This document shows, piece after piece, positions 26,543 to 37,478 of a DNA stretch of 64,000 nt. Every line of letters starts with the position of its first letter. Within the stretch, counting starts at the first letter, position 1. The notes below the pieces were generated by a model. It was not told the DNA's origin. It worked only from the letters and a program-made list of their open reading frames with translations, and ran no database searches. Source of the stretch: Granulibacter bethesdensis CGDNIH1 (GTDB taxonomy: Bacteria > Pseudomonadota > Alphaproteobacteria > Acetobacterales > Acetobacteraceae); NCBI RefSeq assembly GCF_000014285.2, contig NC_008343.2, positions 2,156,501 through 2,220,500 of the forward strand, written 5' to 3'. A program made the translations under genes and the position numbers.

Positions 26543-26583
26543 CCCCGGTCAGACTGGTCTTGTTCAGACTGGTCTGACTGGGG
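26543..26583 (-). terminator. Hairpin at the hydrolase / anmK convergence
   Basis: Arms CCCCGGTCAGAC (26543-26554) and GTCTGACTGGGG (26572-26583) pair with one G-T mismatch around a 17-base loop. On the minus strand the stem is followed by AGCCATATTTTTAAT, fitting an anmK terminator. It covers the anmK stop codon. Confidence 0.55.
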
Positions 26584-27718
26584 AACACCTGACCAATCTG
26601 CCTCCGCTGATCGGCGTTTTCACACCGGTTGTCGCCGGTTCACTCAACGGCAATCCCCGAACGCTTCTGACCGCCAGATAGCCGAAGCACTGCGCTTCCA
26701 GCGCATCCCCATCCCATCCGAACGCCTCCCCTGGATAGACCGGCACAGCGAGCCGCCCCTGCAGGGCCTCCATGATCGCCGGATTGCGACGCCCGCCCCC
26801 CACGATGATCCAGCCGCCCGGCTCCCGGCCCGGCCAGCGCAGGGCCGCAATGGAGGCCGCGGTAAAGGCCGTCAGCGTTGCCGCGCCATCTCCGGCGGAA
26901 AGATCATGCACCCCGCTTTCCGTCAGGCTGTGCGAGAAATCCAGCCGATCCAGTGATTTCGGTGGAGGCAGGCGGAAAAACGGAGCCGCCAGCAGCCGCG
27001 CCAGCACGGCCTGATCCACGCGCCCCGACCGCGCCAAGGCTCCGTCACGGTCACATTCCTGCCCGGTATGAAGGGTGGCCCAATCATCCAGCGGGCCATT
27101 ACCCGGCCCGGTATCGGAGGCCGAGATCGTGCCATCCCGCCCGATCAAGGTGACATTGCTCACGCCACCGATATTCAGGACCGCGATATAATCCGCCCCA
27201 TGCCATGCCGCCTCCGGCAGGCCCTCTGCCAGCGCACGATGAAACAGCGGCACCAGCGGCGCACCTTGCCCGCCTGCCTGCATATCGGCCGAGCGGAAAT
27301 CATGGACCACATCAATCCCGGTCAGCCGGGCCAGCAAGGCGGCATCGCCAATCTGCCAGGTCCAACCCTCCTGCGGACGGTGCAATATAGTCTGACCATG
27401 AAACCCGAGCAGATTTGCGCGCACCCCCAGCGCCTTCACGGCATCGGCATGGCGTTCCGTCAGGCGGCGCTCGACATCATGCAGGAAAGGATCATACGCC
27501 CCCTTCACAAGACCCGGCGCACTATCCAGCAAACGCCGTAGATCAGCCCGTAACCCAGGATCATAAGAAACGGTCACTGCGGGACCATAGCCGGTGATGC
27601 TCACACCATCCGTCTCGATCACCGCCGCATCGACCCCGTCGAGAGACGTCCCACTCATCAAGCCGATGGCGCGGAGAGGAGGAGACATATTCTGCGGCTG
27701 CGTTGCATCAGCGGCCAT
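26564..27718 (-). CDS. anmK: Anhydro-N-acetylmuramic acid kinase
   Basis: Phosphorylates and opens 1,6-anhydro-MurNAc during cell-wall recycling. The N-terminal ATPase motif [12 protein letters not shown], central [10 protein letters not shown], and NIGGVSNVT with DTGPGN are characteristic of AnmK, as is the C-terminal GGGRRNP. The 384-residue form starts at ATG 27718, which has AAAAGG upstream; ATG 27688 gives ten fewer residues and is also possible. It is divergent from tyrS with a 35-base gap, an arrangement I recall from many proteobacteria. Confidence 0.94.
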   Translation of the reverse strand: MAADATQPQNMSPPLRAIGLMSGTSLDGVDAAVIETDGVSITGYGPAVTVSYDPGLRADLRRLLDSAPGLVKGAYDPFLHDVERRLTERHADAVKALGVRANLLGFHGQTILHRPQEGWTWQIGDAALLARLTGIDVVHDFRSADMQAGGQGAPLVPLFHRALAEGLPEAAWHGADYIAVLNIGGVSNVTLIGRDGTISASDTGPGNGPLDDWATLHTGQECDRDGALARSGRVDQAVLARLLAAPFFRLPPPKSLDRLDFSHSLTESGVHDLSAGDGAATLTAFTAASIAALRWPGREPGGWIIVGGGRRNPAIMEALQGRLAVPVYPGEAFGWDGDALEAQCFGYLAVRSVRGLPLSEPATTGVKTPISGGRLVRCSPVRPV

Positions 27719-27753
27719 TCACCAGCGCCTTTTCCCGTGCTAACCCGCGCATC

Positions 27754-28998
27754 ATGTCACGCAGCGCATTTCTTCGCGAGGCCGAGGCCCGCGGTTTCCT
27801 GTTCCAGTGCACCGATCAGGAGGCTCTGGACAACGCCCTCAGCAACGGCACAGTCAGCGCCTATACAGGCTTCGACTGCACCGCCGACAGTCTGCATGTC
27901 GGGCATATGATGCAGATCATGCTGCTGCGCCTGTTGCAGCGGCACGGGCATCGGCCCGTCGTTCTGCTGGGCGGCGGCACCACACGGATCGGCGATCCTT
28001 CCTTCCGCGAGGAAGCCCGTCAGCTTCTGACCGATGCCCAGATTGCCGCGAATATGGATGGCATCCGCGCCAATATCGAGCCGTTCCTGACTTTCGGCAC
28101 CGGCCCTACCGATGCCACGCTGGTGAACAATGCCGACTGGCTGGACACGCTCGGCTATATCGAGATCCTGCGGGAGGTGGGTGTTCATTTCAGCATCAAT
28201 CGCATGCTGTCCTTCGACAGTGTCCGCACCCGGCTGGAGCGCGAACAAGGGCTGACCTTTCTGGAGTTCAACTACTCCATCCTGCAAAGCTATGATTTCA
28301 GGGAGCTGAACCGTCGCCTTGGTGTGACGCTGCAATTCGGTGGCTCCGATCAGTGGAGCAACATCATCTCCGGCGTCGATCTGGTCCGACGCACGGATGG
28401 AAAGCAGGTTTTCGGCTTTACCGCGCCGCTGGTCACCACCGCATCAGGGGCGAAAATGGGCAAGACGGCGAAGGGTGCGGTCTGGCTGACGGCGGAAAAG
28501 CTCAGCCCGTATGATTACTGGCAGTTCTGGCGCAATACGGAAGATGCCGATGTCGGCCGCTTCCTGCGCCTGTTCACCGAACTGCCGCTGGACGAGATCG
28601 GCCGCCTCGCCGCCCTGCAAGGTGCGGAGATCAACGAGGCCAAGAAAATCCTCGCCACGGAAGCAACCGGGATCCTGCATGGCCGGGAGTCGGCAGAGGC
28701 CGCCGCGGAAACCGCCCGCCGCGCCTTTGAGCAGGGCGAAGCCGCCGACACGCTGCCGAGTGTCGCCATTGCAGCCTCCGAGCTGGCGGAGGGGCTGCCG
28801 ATCCTCCGCGCCCTGACGGTTGCAGGTCTGGCGCAATCCAATGGTGAGGCCCGCCGCCTGATCCGGGGTGGTGGCGCGCGCGTGAATAATGAGGCCGTCA
28901 CGGATGAAATGCTGAAACTCTCCCCCGCCGATCTTCAGGATGGGGCCATCAAGCTTTCGGCCGGGCGCAAACAGCATCGTCTGCTGAAGCCGGTCTGA
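27754..28998 (+). CDS. tyrS: Tyrosyl-tRNA synthetase
   Basis: Class I synthetase of 414 residues from ATG 27754 ([14 protein letters not shown]). The HIGH-like motif is HVGHM, followed by [20 protein letters not shown] forms the tyrosine site, and [12 protein letters not shown] is the KMSKS equivalent. An S4 RNA-binding domain closes the protein ([17 protein letters not shown]). A 12-bp convergent hairpin follows the stop. Confidence 0.95.
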   Translation: MSRSAFLREAEARGFLFQCTDQEALDNALSNGTVSAYTGFDCTADSLHVGHMMQIMLLRLLQRHGHRPVVLLGGGTTRIGDPSFREEARQLLTDAQIAANMDGIRANIEPFLTFGTGPTDATLVNNADWLDTLGYIEILREVGVHFSINRMLSFDSVRTRLEREQGLTFLEFNYSILQSYDFRELNRRLGVTLQFGGSDQWSNIISGVDLVRRTDGKQVFGFTAPLVTTASGAKMGKTAKGAVWLTAEKLSPYDYWQFWRNTEDADVGRFLRLFTELPLDEIGRLAALQGAEINEAKKILATEATGILHGRESAEAAAETARRAFEQGEAADTLPSVAIAASELAEGLPILRALTVAGLAQSNGEARRLIRGGGARVNNEAVTDEMLKLSPADLQDGAIKLSAGRKQHRLLKPV

Positions 28999-29008
28999 AC
29001 AACGGCTG

Positions 29009-29040
29009 ATCCGGTCAGGCGGCTACAGGCCTGACCGGAT
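29009..29040. terminator. Convergent hairpin between tyrS and rocD
   Basis: Perfect 12-bp stem ATCCGGTCAGGC / GCCTGACCGGAT with 8-base loop GGCTACAG. There is no strong T run on either side. Its CCGGTCAGGC core recurs in the hairpin after polA (51308). Confidence 0.55.
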
Positions 29041-29047
29041 TGAAAGC

Positions 29048-30283
29048 CTATCCAGCCAGAACGGCGTGGAAATGATCCAGCGCCCAGTCCGCCTGATCCC
29101 GCGTCAGGACCAGCGGCGGAGCGATACGGATCGTGTGGTCATGCGTTTCCTTGCAGAGCAGGCCGCGTGTCTGCAACTGCTCACAGATGCGGCGCGCGCC
29201 GCCTGCATCGGGGTGCAGCTCCACCGCCAGCATCAGGCCACGCCCGCGCACCTCCCTGATGATCGCACCACCGATGGCACGCAAACCATTCAACAGATGC
29301 GCGCCGATCACAGCGGCATTCTCGATCATGCCTTCCTCGATCAGCACCCGGAGCGCCGCACGAGCCACCGCGCAAGCCAGCGGATTACCGCCAAACGTGC
29401 TGCCATGCTCGCCGGGACGCAGAACGCCCAGCACCTCATCAGTCGAAAGCACCGCTGAAACCGGGTAGAAACCACCCGACAGTGCCTTGCCCAGCAAGGT
29501 TACATCCGCCTCGATACCTTCATGTTCCTCGGCCAGCAATTTGCCGGTGCGGCCGAGGCCGGTCTGAATCTCATCCAGAATCATCAGCACACGATGACGG
29601 GTACACAGGGCACGTGCAGCCCGCAGATACCCATCCGGCGGAATGATCACCCCGGCCTCGCCCTGAATCGGCTCGGCCATAAAGGCGACCGTGTTGGGGC
29701 CGATCGCTGCTTCCAGCGCGGCGATATCGCCATACGGGACGACACGGAAACCCGGCGTGAACGGCCCGAATTCGCGCCGCGCCGTTTCATCGGTGCTGAA
29801 GCTGACGATAGAAGTGGTGCGGCCATGGAAATTCTCGGCACAGACGATGATCTCCGCCTGCCCATCCGGCACGCCCTTGATCTGATAACCCCATTTGCGG
29901 GCTACCTTGATGGCGCTTTCCACCGCCTCGGCCCCGGAATTCATCGGCAGCACCCGGTGGGAGCGTGTCAGCCTGCACAGCTCTTCATAAAACGGAGCCA
30001 GCTGGTCATTGCCGAAAGCACGGGAAGTCAGGGTCAGAACCGAAGCCTGCGCCTTCATTGCCTCCAGAATTTTCGGGTGGCAATGACCTTGATTGACGGC
30101 GGAATAGGCAGAGAGACAGTCCAGATAACGCTTACCCTCCACATCCCAGACCCAGACGCCCTCGCCACGACTCAGCACCACTGGCAGCGGCTTATAATTG
30201 CGCGCGCCATAGACGGCTTCCTTGGCGAGAAAATCCTGATTGGTCCCTGTGGAGCTGGCGGTGCCCGCCAGAATGTCGCTCAT
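29048..30283 (-). CDS. rocD: Ornithine aminotransferase
   Basis: PLP-dependent class III aminotransferase converting ornithine and 2-oxoglutarate to glutamate semialdehyde and glutamate. The 411 residues include [18 protein letters not shown], typical of ornithine aminotransferase, then [12 protein letters not shown]. Asp of LILDEIQTG-type context appears as [14 protein letters not shown], and the PLP lysine is in [19 protein letters not shown] and the C-terminal [10 protein letters not shown] complete the match. It is downstream of the deoxyribosyltransferase gene on the same strand, with about 110 bases between. Confidence 0.93.
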   Translation of the reverse strand: MSDILAGTASSTGTNQDFLAKEAVYGARNYKPLPVVLSRGEGVWVWDVEGKRYLDCLSAYSAVNQGHCHPKILEAMKAQASVLTLTSRAFGNDQLAPFYEELCRLTRSHRVLPMNSGAEAVESAIKVARKWGYQIKGVPDGQAEIIVCAENFHGRTTSIVSFSTDETARREFGPFTPGFRVVPYGDIAALEAAIGPNTVAFMAEPIQGEAGVIIPPDGYLRAARALCTRHRVLMILDEIQTGLGRTGKLLAEEHEGIEADVTLLGKALSGGFYPVSAVLSTDEVLGVLRPGEHGSTFGGNPLACAVARAALRVLIEEGMIENAAVIGAHLLNGLRAIGGAIIREVRGRGLMLAVELHPDAGGARRICEQLQTRGLLCKETHDHTIRIAPPLVLTRDQADWALDHFHAVLAG

Positions 30284-30393
30284 CGGTGGTGATCCCTGGT
30301 CTACAGTGCGATTATACGGAGCAACCGCACCTCAAGGGGACGCTTCATAATCCCCCCTCCCGCAAAAGCCGACCAAAAAATACGCTGGCCTGC

Positions 30394-30975
30394 TCAGACA
30401 GGAGCCATGCCATATCGTGCTGCCACCAGCGCCACACAGCGTTCGAAAATATCGAGGCAGGCGAAATCACGGCTTTGTCCATTTTCCGGCAGTACCAGAG
30501 CGATACCCTGTTCCTCCAGCAGACCCGGTATCATCAGATTATCTGGCAGACCGAAATCCTCTACCTCCATCCCCGCTACGGGATCGGGACAGCGGGCGAT
30601 ATGGGCGTAGCTGCGGGATGCGAAGGACGCCGCATCGTTGCTGTAACCGTAAACAGGCCGTCCTTTGCCACCGAACCAGCCCAGCTCCACCAGCGTCCCT
30701 GCATCCGCCGAAGCGCCGCGAAACGGGGTCAGATTGGCGATGACCACGTCGCAGGCCTCCATCATCACCAGATTGGCCCGGAAAATCCGTTCCCATGGTG
30801 GCAGCTTCACTGTACCACTCTCGGCTACCGGCGCGCGGGCGTGCAACCCGTAATGCTCACAGATGGCGATCTTGCGGGCCGCGCGCTCCGGCGCATCCGG
30901 CATGAAAACATCAGGCCCGGCAAGATAGGCAATCGGTCGGCGCAACAGAAATACTCCGTGATCAGGCGGACTCAT
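30394..30975 (-). CDS. Nucleoside 2-deoxyribosyltransferase-like protein
   Basis: A 193-residue protein from ATG 30975 (MSPPDHGVFLL). The N-terminal IAYLAGPDVF, central NLVMMEACDVVIANLTPFRGASADAGT and ELGWFGGKGRPVYGY fit the fold that exchanges bases on deoxynucleosides or cleaves nucleotide N-glycosidic bonds; these are adjoining segments, not one motif. The Asp/Glu pattern (SADAGTLVELG) holds the likely catalytic Glu. It probably works in purine or pyrimidine salvage. The gene lies 25 bases after the YhdP-like gene, so it is probably co-transcribed with it. Confidence 0.85.
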   Translation of the reverse strand: MSPPDHGVFLLRRPIAYLAGPDVFMPDAPERAARKIAICEHYGLHARAPVAESGTVKLPPWERIFRANLVMMEACDVVIANLTPFRGASADAGTLVELGWFGGKGRPVYGYSNDAASFASRSYAHIARCPDPVAGMEVEDFGLPDNLMIPGLLEEQGIALVLPENGQSRDFACLDIFERCVALVAARYGMAPV

Positions 30976-31000
30976 AAAAGGCGGTTCCAACCACCCATCA

Positions 31001-34000
31001 TTACGGTCGTCTGAAATAGTCGAAAATCCCGCGTAAAAAACCGGGGGTCAAAGTGGCAAGGGGATTCAGGCTGACCTGTGGATCCTGCAAGCTGCCGCTC
31101 AGGGCATAGGTTGCCGCAAACACGCCGCCGCCTTTTTCAGGACTGAACAATTTTCCCACCAGCGGCAAATGGCCCGGCAACGTGTTGAACATATAAGCCG
31201 GCACAATCGTACCTTCCAGCGCCAGTGTCTGGCCGGACAGGTCAATACGCCCTTTCATCGTCCCCCCCAGCGAAATGGTGTAGGCACGGGCGTCATTAAA
31301 AATCAGTTCGTCATCGGTCAGGCTGAACGGCGCAATCAGATCATTTACCGGCAAACCGGGACCACTGAGCGCATCGACCAGCCCATACAGCGTCATCGCC
31401 TGCAACACCTTGGCCGCCGCAGGGGCGCCGCGCACGCTGAACTGATGCAGTTTTGCGGTGCCGCTGAGCCGGTGATCAGGGCTGGTATCGTCAAAGTGGC
31501 CATGCAGGGTCAAGCGGCCATTGATAATCTCATCGGTCAGATCGAGCGTACTCAACAGGGCGCCCGCATCGGTCGCCTGTGCATCCAGCACTCTTCCTCT
31601 GCCATCCGGAACGATAACAAAGGAAAACAGGCCACCTGCCGTATCTCGCCCCGTTACCGTGACATTGCGATAAAGCGTGCCGTCATTGACGATGGCAATG
31701 CTCATGCCGAGCACTGCGCCCTGATCCACGGCGATCAGCCGGTCGAGCTTTCCGCTGATCTGAAAAGGCTGACCTGGTTTCTGATCCTGCACCTGATCGC
31801 GGCGTCGATAGGAGGACTTACGCAATCCCTGACGCTTCAACGGATGACTGAGATCGATCACGCCACCTGTAAGACGGCCCTGAATGGGTGCTCCCGCCCT
31901 GCCCGGAAACAGGATGGAGCCGGAAAGATGACTGTCACCCACCTGTACCGTCTCGAACTGAAGCAGTGTCCCGCCCCCATCCGCACCAGCCGCACTGCCT
32001 GAAAGAGACAAATTCGGCGCAGACACCTGAAGATTCTGCACGACGGACAGATGATCGCCCTGAAGAGTAATAGAGGCACTGGCATTGCCTGGCTGACCTG
32101 CGCTTTTCTGCCAGCCCAACCGATCGATCACGGCAGATAGATCAGTCAGATCGGCCGACAGATCGACCGTTGCTTTTCCGCTGCGATGACGGTTGTAGGA
32201 GACCTCGATATCAGTGGTACCCGACAGATTGATCTTGCCACTTTTTATCCCCAGGCGCTCCAGATCAGCCACCGCGGCATGCGCCTGAATGGCCACCTTC
32301 TCCAACACCTGCTGCGGCGGTCCATGACGGAAATCCATGCCTGCCCTGATCCGGGCAGGGATATCCGCCACCACGCAATGCCCGGTCAATGACAGACCGT
32401 TCTCCGAAACATCATAGTTAAAATCACCCTCTTCCAGATCTCGCCCGGCCAATACATCATGCAGAACCAAAGCATTGATGCGCCCTTCGGAGGCTATGGC
32501 GACATCTTCCATGGCGACTTTTTTTCTCAACGGCAGCGCCACGTTGAGAATCCCGGAGAATTGTCCCTCCGGCTGCCCCAGATCCATCGGATGATCACTG
32601 AGCAGATGCAGTCTCGGATGCGAGAGAAGCTTCTCAAGTCCTGGAACGCTCCCTGAAAGATCACCCTGAATGACGGATTGCTGATCTTTCTCCGACAATC
32701 CAGCGATCTCCATCACTGCATGCCTGACCGCGATTCCGTATTCGGGCACATGACCGCCTCCGGCCTCGATGGTCAGCCGGTGCGGGTCAACCACCCGTAC
32801 CGTGCCATTCATTCCCTGAATGGGCGGTACCGGACGCAGCCAATGAATGGAAGCATTCCGTATCGTCAGAAGACCATCGATCCCATCCAGCGCCGGATGA
32901 CGAAAATTCTCACCGACTGAGGCCATCAAGGTGAGCGTGCCGGATTCAATCCGGCCCACCTTCATGTTCTGGGTGATCCATTCATGCGCACCATGCGCAA
33001 GACGGGAAGGCCACAGAGAGGGCAGCCCATCCAACGGCAGAACCCCGACATCCAGATGGAATTGCGCATGGCGGCGACCTTCCGAGACCGGCTCCAGACT
33101 GCCGCTGCCTTTGAAAACCGGTGCGGCGCCCGCATCCCCCTCCAGCCCCAGCGTCAGGGAAGACAGAAAAGTGCGCCCGGTGATCATGTCGGCATCGAGA
33201 CGGGCGGCAAAAATCCGTATCTTCACCGTCTGATTGTCTATCGTTACGGTGCCGGGCTGGCTCTGGACATCAAGGCTCGCCCGTTTGAAAGCAAGATCAG
33301 AACCAATCAGCGCGGTTGCACGCAGACCAACCGGAACCTCAGCTGCGGCCAGCATTTTTGCCTGCGAAGACAGGTCAGCCAGAGCAGAAACGGGAATCAT
33401 CCCGGCCTCGAACACGATCCCCAGCCCGTTTCGATCCGATCCGTTTTGTACCAGCGCCGCGTCACCGACTCTCAACGATAAGGGGGTCGAAGCACCTCCC
33501 GCCATCAATCGGGCGTGAACCGATCCATCCAGCGGTGGCGGAGAATCATCTACCTTCTTTCTCTCGACCGATAAGGCAGGTCCACGGTGGAATGAGGCTT
33601 CTACTTCCTCCAGACGCCACGACGCCGCCGAAATTTCCGTGCGGGCCGCCACACTCAGCCGATGAACCTCGAGATGATCGGGGAGCAGTGCCCAGCTCCG
33701 GCGCTCCCATGTTCTGAACGCCTCCAGATGACGCTGAGGGTCGAAATCGTCAGGCGATGGAGCAGAGACAGCCCCTTCGCGAGAAAGTGGCAGCGTAATA
33801 GAGGTATCCTCGATCAGCACCGTCTGCACACGCGGCTGTCGGGACAGCAGCAGGCCGGGGATCGCCCCGACCCTGATCAGCCCGATCCGGGCCAGATCAG
33901 GCGCAGTTTTCGGCTGGCGCAAATCCCGGATGGCCGCACCGCGCAATTGCACGTCCAGCATGGTATCGGGACCATGTTTCCAGCCATCCCAGGTGATCAC

Positions 34001-34321
34001 CAGATGCTGAATATCGATGTGAAAAGGCGCAAGCCTACCCGGCAGACGCACAGCCAGCCCTTGCCCACCGGCTTTGCTGACCGCCGCCCCGCCCGGCAGG
34101 TCGTTACCGGTCCGGGCCAATCCCTGTAAACTGCGCCCGAGAATATCGGTCAGATCGAGTGGACCATGCGACAGGCGCAACCCCAGCGCCACGAAGCCGA
34201 CCGAAACCAGCACAGCGGCCCCGATGGCGATCTGCAATGCCAGACGGATAACCCTGCCGAGCAGCCATCCGGCTTGACCACTCCACCGCCTCACGGGAAG
34301 GCTTCCAGTCTGCCAGCGCAT
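31001..34321 (-). CDS. Large AsmA/YhdP-like envelope protein (DUF3971 type)
   Basis: A protein of about 1106 residues with one N-terminal membrane span (LALQIAIGAAVLVSVGFVAL) and a very long beta-rich periplasmic part, the plan of AsmA-clan proteins such as YhdP and TamB that move or shield lipids between membranes. The C-terminal part (ATYALSGSLQDPQVSLNPLA then TPGFLRGIFDYF) closely resembles the YhdP/AsmA C-terminal domain. ATG 34321 is preferred because it leaves a 17-base divergent gap to glnE; an upstream in-frame start at 34417 would overlap glnE. Its exact substrate is unknown; phospholipid transport is inferred from the family. Confidence 0.82.
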   Translation of the reverse strand: MRWQTGSLPVRRWSGQAGWLLGRVIRLALQIAIGAAVLVSVGFVALGLRLSHGPLDLTDILGRSLQGLARTGNDLPGGAAVSKAGGQGLAVRLPGRLAPFHIDIQHLVITWDGWKHGPDTMLDVQLRGAAIRDLRQPKTAPDLARIGLIRVGAIPGLLLSRQPRVQTVLIEDTSITLPLSREGAVSAPSPDDFDPQRHLEAFRTWERRSWALLPDHLEVHRLSVAARTEISAASWRLEEVEASFHRGPALSVERKKVDDSPPPLDGSVHARLMAGGASTPLSLRVGDAALVQNGSDRNGLGIVFEAGMIPVSALADLSSQAKMLAAAEVPVGLRATALIGSDLAFKRASLDVQSQPGTVTIDNQTVKIRIFAARLDADMITGRTFLSSLTLGLEGDAGAAPVFKGSGSLEPVSEGRRHAQFHLDVGVLPLDGLPSLWPSRLAHGAHEWITQNMKVGRIESGTLTLMASVGENFRHPALDGIDGLLTIRNASIHWLRPVPPIQGMNGTVRVVDPHRLTIEAGGGHVPEYGIAVRHAVMEIAGLSEKDQQSVIQGDLSGSVPGLEKLLSHPRLHLLSDHPMDLGQPEGQFSGILNVALPLRKKVAMEDVAIASEGRINALVLHDVLAGRDLEEGDFNYDVSENGLSLTGHCVVADIPARIRAGMDFRHGPPQQVLEKVAIQAHAAVADLERLGIKSGKINLSGTTDIEVSYNRHRSGKATVDLSADLTDLSAVIDRLGWQKSAGQPGNASASITLQGDHLSVVQNLQVSAPNLSLSGSAAGADGGGTLLQFETVQVGDSHLSGSILFPGRAGAPIQGRLTGGVIDLSHPLKRQGLRKSSYRRRDQVQDQKPGQPFQISGKLDRLIAVDQGAVLGMSIAIVNDGTLYRNVTVTGRDTAGGLFSFVIVPDGRGRVLDAQATDAGALLSTLDLTDEIINGRLTLHGHFDDTSPDHRLSGTAKLHQFSVRGAPAAAKVLQAMTLYGLVDALSGPGLPVNDLIAPFSLTDDELIFNDARAYTISLGGTMKGRIDLSGQTLALEGTIVPAYMFNTLPGHLPLVGKLFSPEKGGGVFAATYALSGSLQDPQVSLNPLATLTPGFLRGIFDYFRRP

Positions 34322-34338
34322 GCGTAAGGAACCGGCAC

Positions 34339-37300
34339 GTGACCGACAGCCTGCCTCCCACAAGGATCGACATTCCCCTGACCAAGGAACAGGCATCGGG
34401 TGATCTGCTGAAGGCATGTTGGCCTGCCCCCGCCAATCACCATGCCGCCGAGCGGTTGCTGGAGCAGTTTGCTGCGCTGGGGGAAGCCGAGGCTCAGGCG
34501 CTGATGCACCCCGCCTTCCGTGTCATGTTGAAAGCGGTGGGAGGGAACAGCCCCTATTTGTCCGAACTGGCCCTGAAAGAATCCGCTCTGTTGCTGGAAG
34601 CCGTGGCGATCGGTCCCGAAGCCAGTCTGGAACAGATTTTTTCCCGCCTCGCCGCCGTACCGGCCACGACGTCCCGTCTGCCTCTGGCTGCGGCACTGAG
34701 GACGGCCAAACGGCAGGCGGCGCTGATCATTGCGCTGGGCGATACGGGAGGATTGTTCACACTTGAACAAGTCACCTCCGCCCTCTCCACCCTTGCAGAG
34801 AGCACGTTGCGCAAGGCCGTGGCACATCTGTTGAACGAAGCGGCCTCTGCCGGTCGCATTCATCTTCCAGACCCGTCGGAGGCTGCTGCCGGCAGCGGTT
34901 TCACCGTGCTCGGCATGGGCAAGCTCGGCGCGCGGGAATTGAACTATTCCAGTGATATCGACCTCATTCTTCTTTACGATCCTGCGTCCCAGGCCGGATC
35001 TCAGGCCGAGTCGCGGGATGAGCTGGGCGCCCTGTTTACACGGATTGCGCGGAATATCGTCGCCTTGATGGAAAGTCGCAATGAAGGCGGTGCGGACGGA
35101 GGATATGTGTTCCGCACCGATCTGCGTCTGCGCCCGGACCCCGGCGCCACGGCCCCTGCCATCTCTCTGCCGGCCGCCCTCAGCTATTACGAAAGTATGG
35201 GACAGAATTGGGAACGGGCCGCCATGTCCAAGGCACGCCCTGTCGCGGGTGACCTCGCACTGGGTCAGATGTTTCTGGACGCCATCCGGCCCTTCATCTG
35301 GCGTCGCTATCTGGATTTCGCCGCCATAGCCGACGTTCATGCCATGAAGCGCCGTATCGACACCCATCGCGGCAACGGGCGCGGCACGCCCCCTACCTCC
35401 ATGTTGGACCGACTGGCCGGCTTCAATCTGAAGCTCGGTCAGGGCGGTATCCGCGAGATCGAGTTTCTGGTGCAAACCCTCGAACTGGTATGGGGGGGCC
35501 GCGATCCGGAATTGCGTGAACCACGCACCCTGATCGCCCTGCCCCTGCTGGTCGATCGTCAACACCTTGCCCCCGATGTCGCGAAGGAACTGGCGGAGGC
35601 TTACCGCTTTCTGCGCATGGCCGAACACCGGGTCCAGATGGTCAATGATCGCCAGACCCATTCCCTGCCAGCGCCCGGACCCTATATGGCGGAACAGATG
35701 CAGGCTATCGCCCTGTTCCTCGGCTTTCCCGATACGGACACCTTCGGCGCGACCTTGCTGCATCATGTGGATCGGGTGCGCGCCCATTATCGTATGCTGT
35801 TCGAGAGCGTACCGGACGGCCCTGATCAGGCCAATCAACTCGATTTCAGCGGTGACGGCGAGCCGGCAGCCACGATCGAGGCTTTGCAAGCCATGGGATA
35901 TGCAAAGCCGCCCCAGGTGGTCGAGATCGTCCGCGCCTGGCATAGCGGGCGACTGCGCGCCTTGCGCTCGGAACGGGCCAGGCAGCTTCTGACTGCCCTG
36001 CTGCCCAGCCTGTTGGGAACATTCGCCCACCAGAGCCAGCCCGATGCCGTGTTGACCCGTTTCGATAAATTGTTGGCGCAGCTTCCCGCAGGCGTGCAGA
36101 TTTTGTCGCTTTTCCAGCGCAATCCCGCGCTGCTGGAGCGGGTGGCACGGGTATTGGGGGCTGCCCCGTCTCTCTCCGATCATCTGGCCAGTGTACCAGG
36201 CGCATTGGAGGGGCTGATCATCCCCGGGGAAACACCTCCCCAGGCTGTCCGGCAGATTGTGGATGCGCTCAGTGACTGCCGCGATCTGGAGGAAGTCATC
36301 CGTGCCCTGCGCGAAACCGCGCGGCAGGAGGATTTCCGTATTTCCGTCGCCACCATGACCGGAGATATGGATGTGGATGAAGCCGGAATCGTCCGCACCG
36401 CAATGGCGGATGGCGTCATCAACGCCCTGCTGCCGCATGTCATGGAGGACCACATATCCCGCCATGGCATCATCCCGAATGGCGGGATCGCCGTGGTTGC
36501 GCTCGGCAAGGCGGGCGGGCGGGAGATGATGGCCGGCTCCGATCTCGATCTGATGATGATCTATGATCATCCGGAAGATATCGGTGAAAGTCAGCCCGGC
36601 GACAATCCGGGCACGCGCCCATTGCCACCCAGCGCCTACTACACACGGGCGGCACAGAGCTTTATTGCCAAACTGACCGCACAGGGACCGGGCGGCCCGG
36701 CTTTTGCTGTGGATATGCGCCTGCGCCCTTCCGGTAATCAGGGACCGGTGGCTGTGTCCCTCTCCTCCTTCCAGCGTTACCATCGGGAAAGCGCGTGGAC
36801 CTGGGAACGGATGGCCCTGACCCGCGCCCGTGTCATCGCCGGCCCTGAAGCCTTGTGCCAGCGGGTGAGGGAGGCAATCGAAACCGCTCTGAACCGTCCT
36901 GTCCCTGCCGAGACGATCCGTGCCGATGCCGCCGCAATGCGCGCGAGGATCGTGCGGGAACATCCCAATCCCGGCCCGTGGGATATCCGTACCCGGCCCG
37001 GTGGGCAGCAGGAGGTAGAGTTCATTGTTCAGGTTCTGCAGTTGATTCACGGTCCGGCCAACCCATCGGTGCGTGCCACCTCAACGCGTGACGCTGTCGG
37101 ACAGCTGCATCAGGCCGGTTTTCTGTCCGCAGAAGATAGGGAATTGTTGATCCACGCCGACCATCTGGGCCGCGGTGTTCAAGGTCTGCTGCGGATCACG
37201 CTGGGCCGGACGGCGCGGGACAGACTGCCAGCGGCATCGGCCGAGGCGCTGGTGGAGGCTCTGGCCGAGCCGGGAGTCACCGATGAAGATACACTGAGGG

Positions 37301-37386
37301 ACCGTCTCGATGATATCAGCCAGCGGGTGCGGGCGGCGTTCATCCGCCATATCGGCGATATTCCCGTGCCCGGGCAGAGTCGATGA
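34339..37386 (+). CDS. glnE: Glutamine synthetase adenylyltransferase/deadenylyltransferase
   Basis: Bifunctional regulator of glutamine synthetase that adds AMP with one nucleotidyltransferase domain and removes it with the other. The 1015-residue length fits. The first catalytic site is GMGKLGARELNYSSDIDLI, followed later by the second, ALGKAGGREMMAGSDLDLM, with DLRLRP and DMRLRPSG partners. The start is GTG 34339 with AAGGA upstream. It is divergent from the YhdP-like gene and is followed by bcp on the same strand. Control would come from PII proteins, which are not in this window. Confidence 0.95.
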   Translation: MTDSLPPTRIDIPLTKEQASGDLLKACWPAPANHHAAERLLEQFAALGEAEAQALMHPAFRVMLKAVGGNSPYLSELALKESALLLEAVAIGPEASLEQIFSRLAAVPATTSRLPLAAALRTAKRQAALIIALGDTGGLFTLEQVTSALSTLAESTLRKAVAHLLNEAASAGRIHLPDPSEAAAGSGFTVLGMGKLGARELNYSSDIDLILLYDPASQAGSQAESRDELGALFTRIARNIVALMESRNEGGADGGYVFRTDLRLRPDPGATAPAISLPAALSYYESMGQNWERAAMSKARPVAGDLALGQMFLDAIRPFIWRRYLDFAAIADVHAMKRRIDTHRGNGRGTPPTSMLDRLAGFNLKLGQGGIREIEFLVQTLELVWGGRDPELREPRTLIALPLLVDRQHLAPDVAKELAEAYRFLRMAEHRVQMVNDRQTHSLPAPGPYMAEQMQAIALFLGFPDTDTFGATLLHHVDRVRAHYRMLFESVPDGPDQANQLDFSGDGEPAATIEALQAMGYAKPPQVVEIVRAWHSGRLRALRSERARQLLTALLPSLLGTFAHQSQPDAVLTRFDKLLAQLPAGVQILSLFQRNPALLERVARVLGAAPSLSDHLASVPGALEGLIIPGETPPQAVRQIVDALSDCRDLEEVIRALRETARQEDFRISVATMTGDMDVDEAGIVRTAMADGVINALLPHVMEDHISRHGIIPNGGIAVVALGKAGGREMMAGSDLDLMMIYDHPEDIGESQPGDNPGTRPLPPSAYYTRAAQSFIAKLTAQGPGGPAFAVDMRLRPSGNQGPVAVSLSSFQRYHRESAWTWERMALTRARVIAGPEALCQRVREAIETALNRPVPAETIRADAAAMRARIVREHPNPGPWDIRTRPGGQQEVEFIVQVLQLIHGPANPSVRATSTRDAVGQLHQAGFLSAEDRELLIHADHLGRGVQGLLRITLGRTARDRLPAASAEALVEALAEPGVTDEDTLRDRLDDISQRVRAAFIRHIGDIPVPGQSR

Positions 37387-37478
37387 CTGATGACTAAAGA
37401 GAATGACTTTTCCGATCCAGGCACCCTGTGCCATGCAGGCGCATGACAGTCGAACACTCTGACAGGGAGATTCCCGCC

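Noticed and set aside
34291-37050. A 919-codon open frame opposite glnE
   Set aside because: Antisense shadow; the plus strand has two intact nucleotidyltransferase domains.
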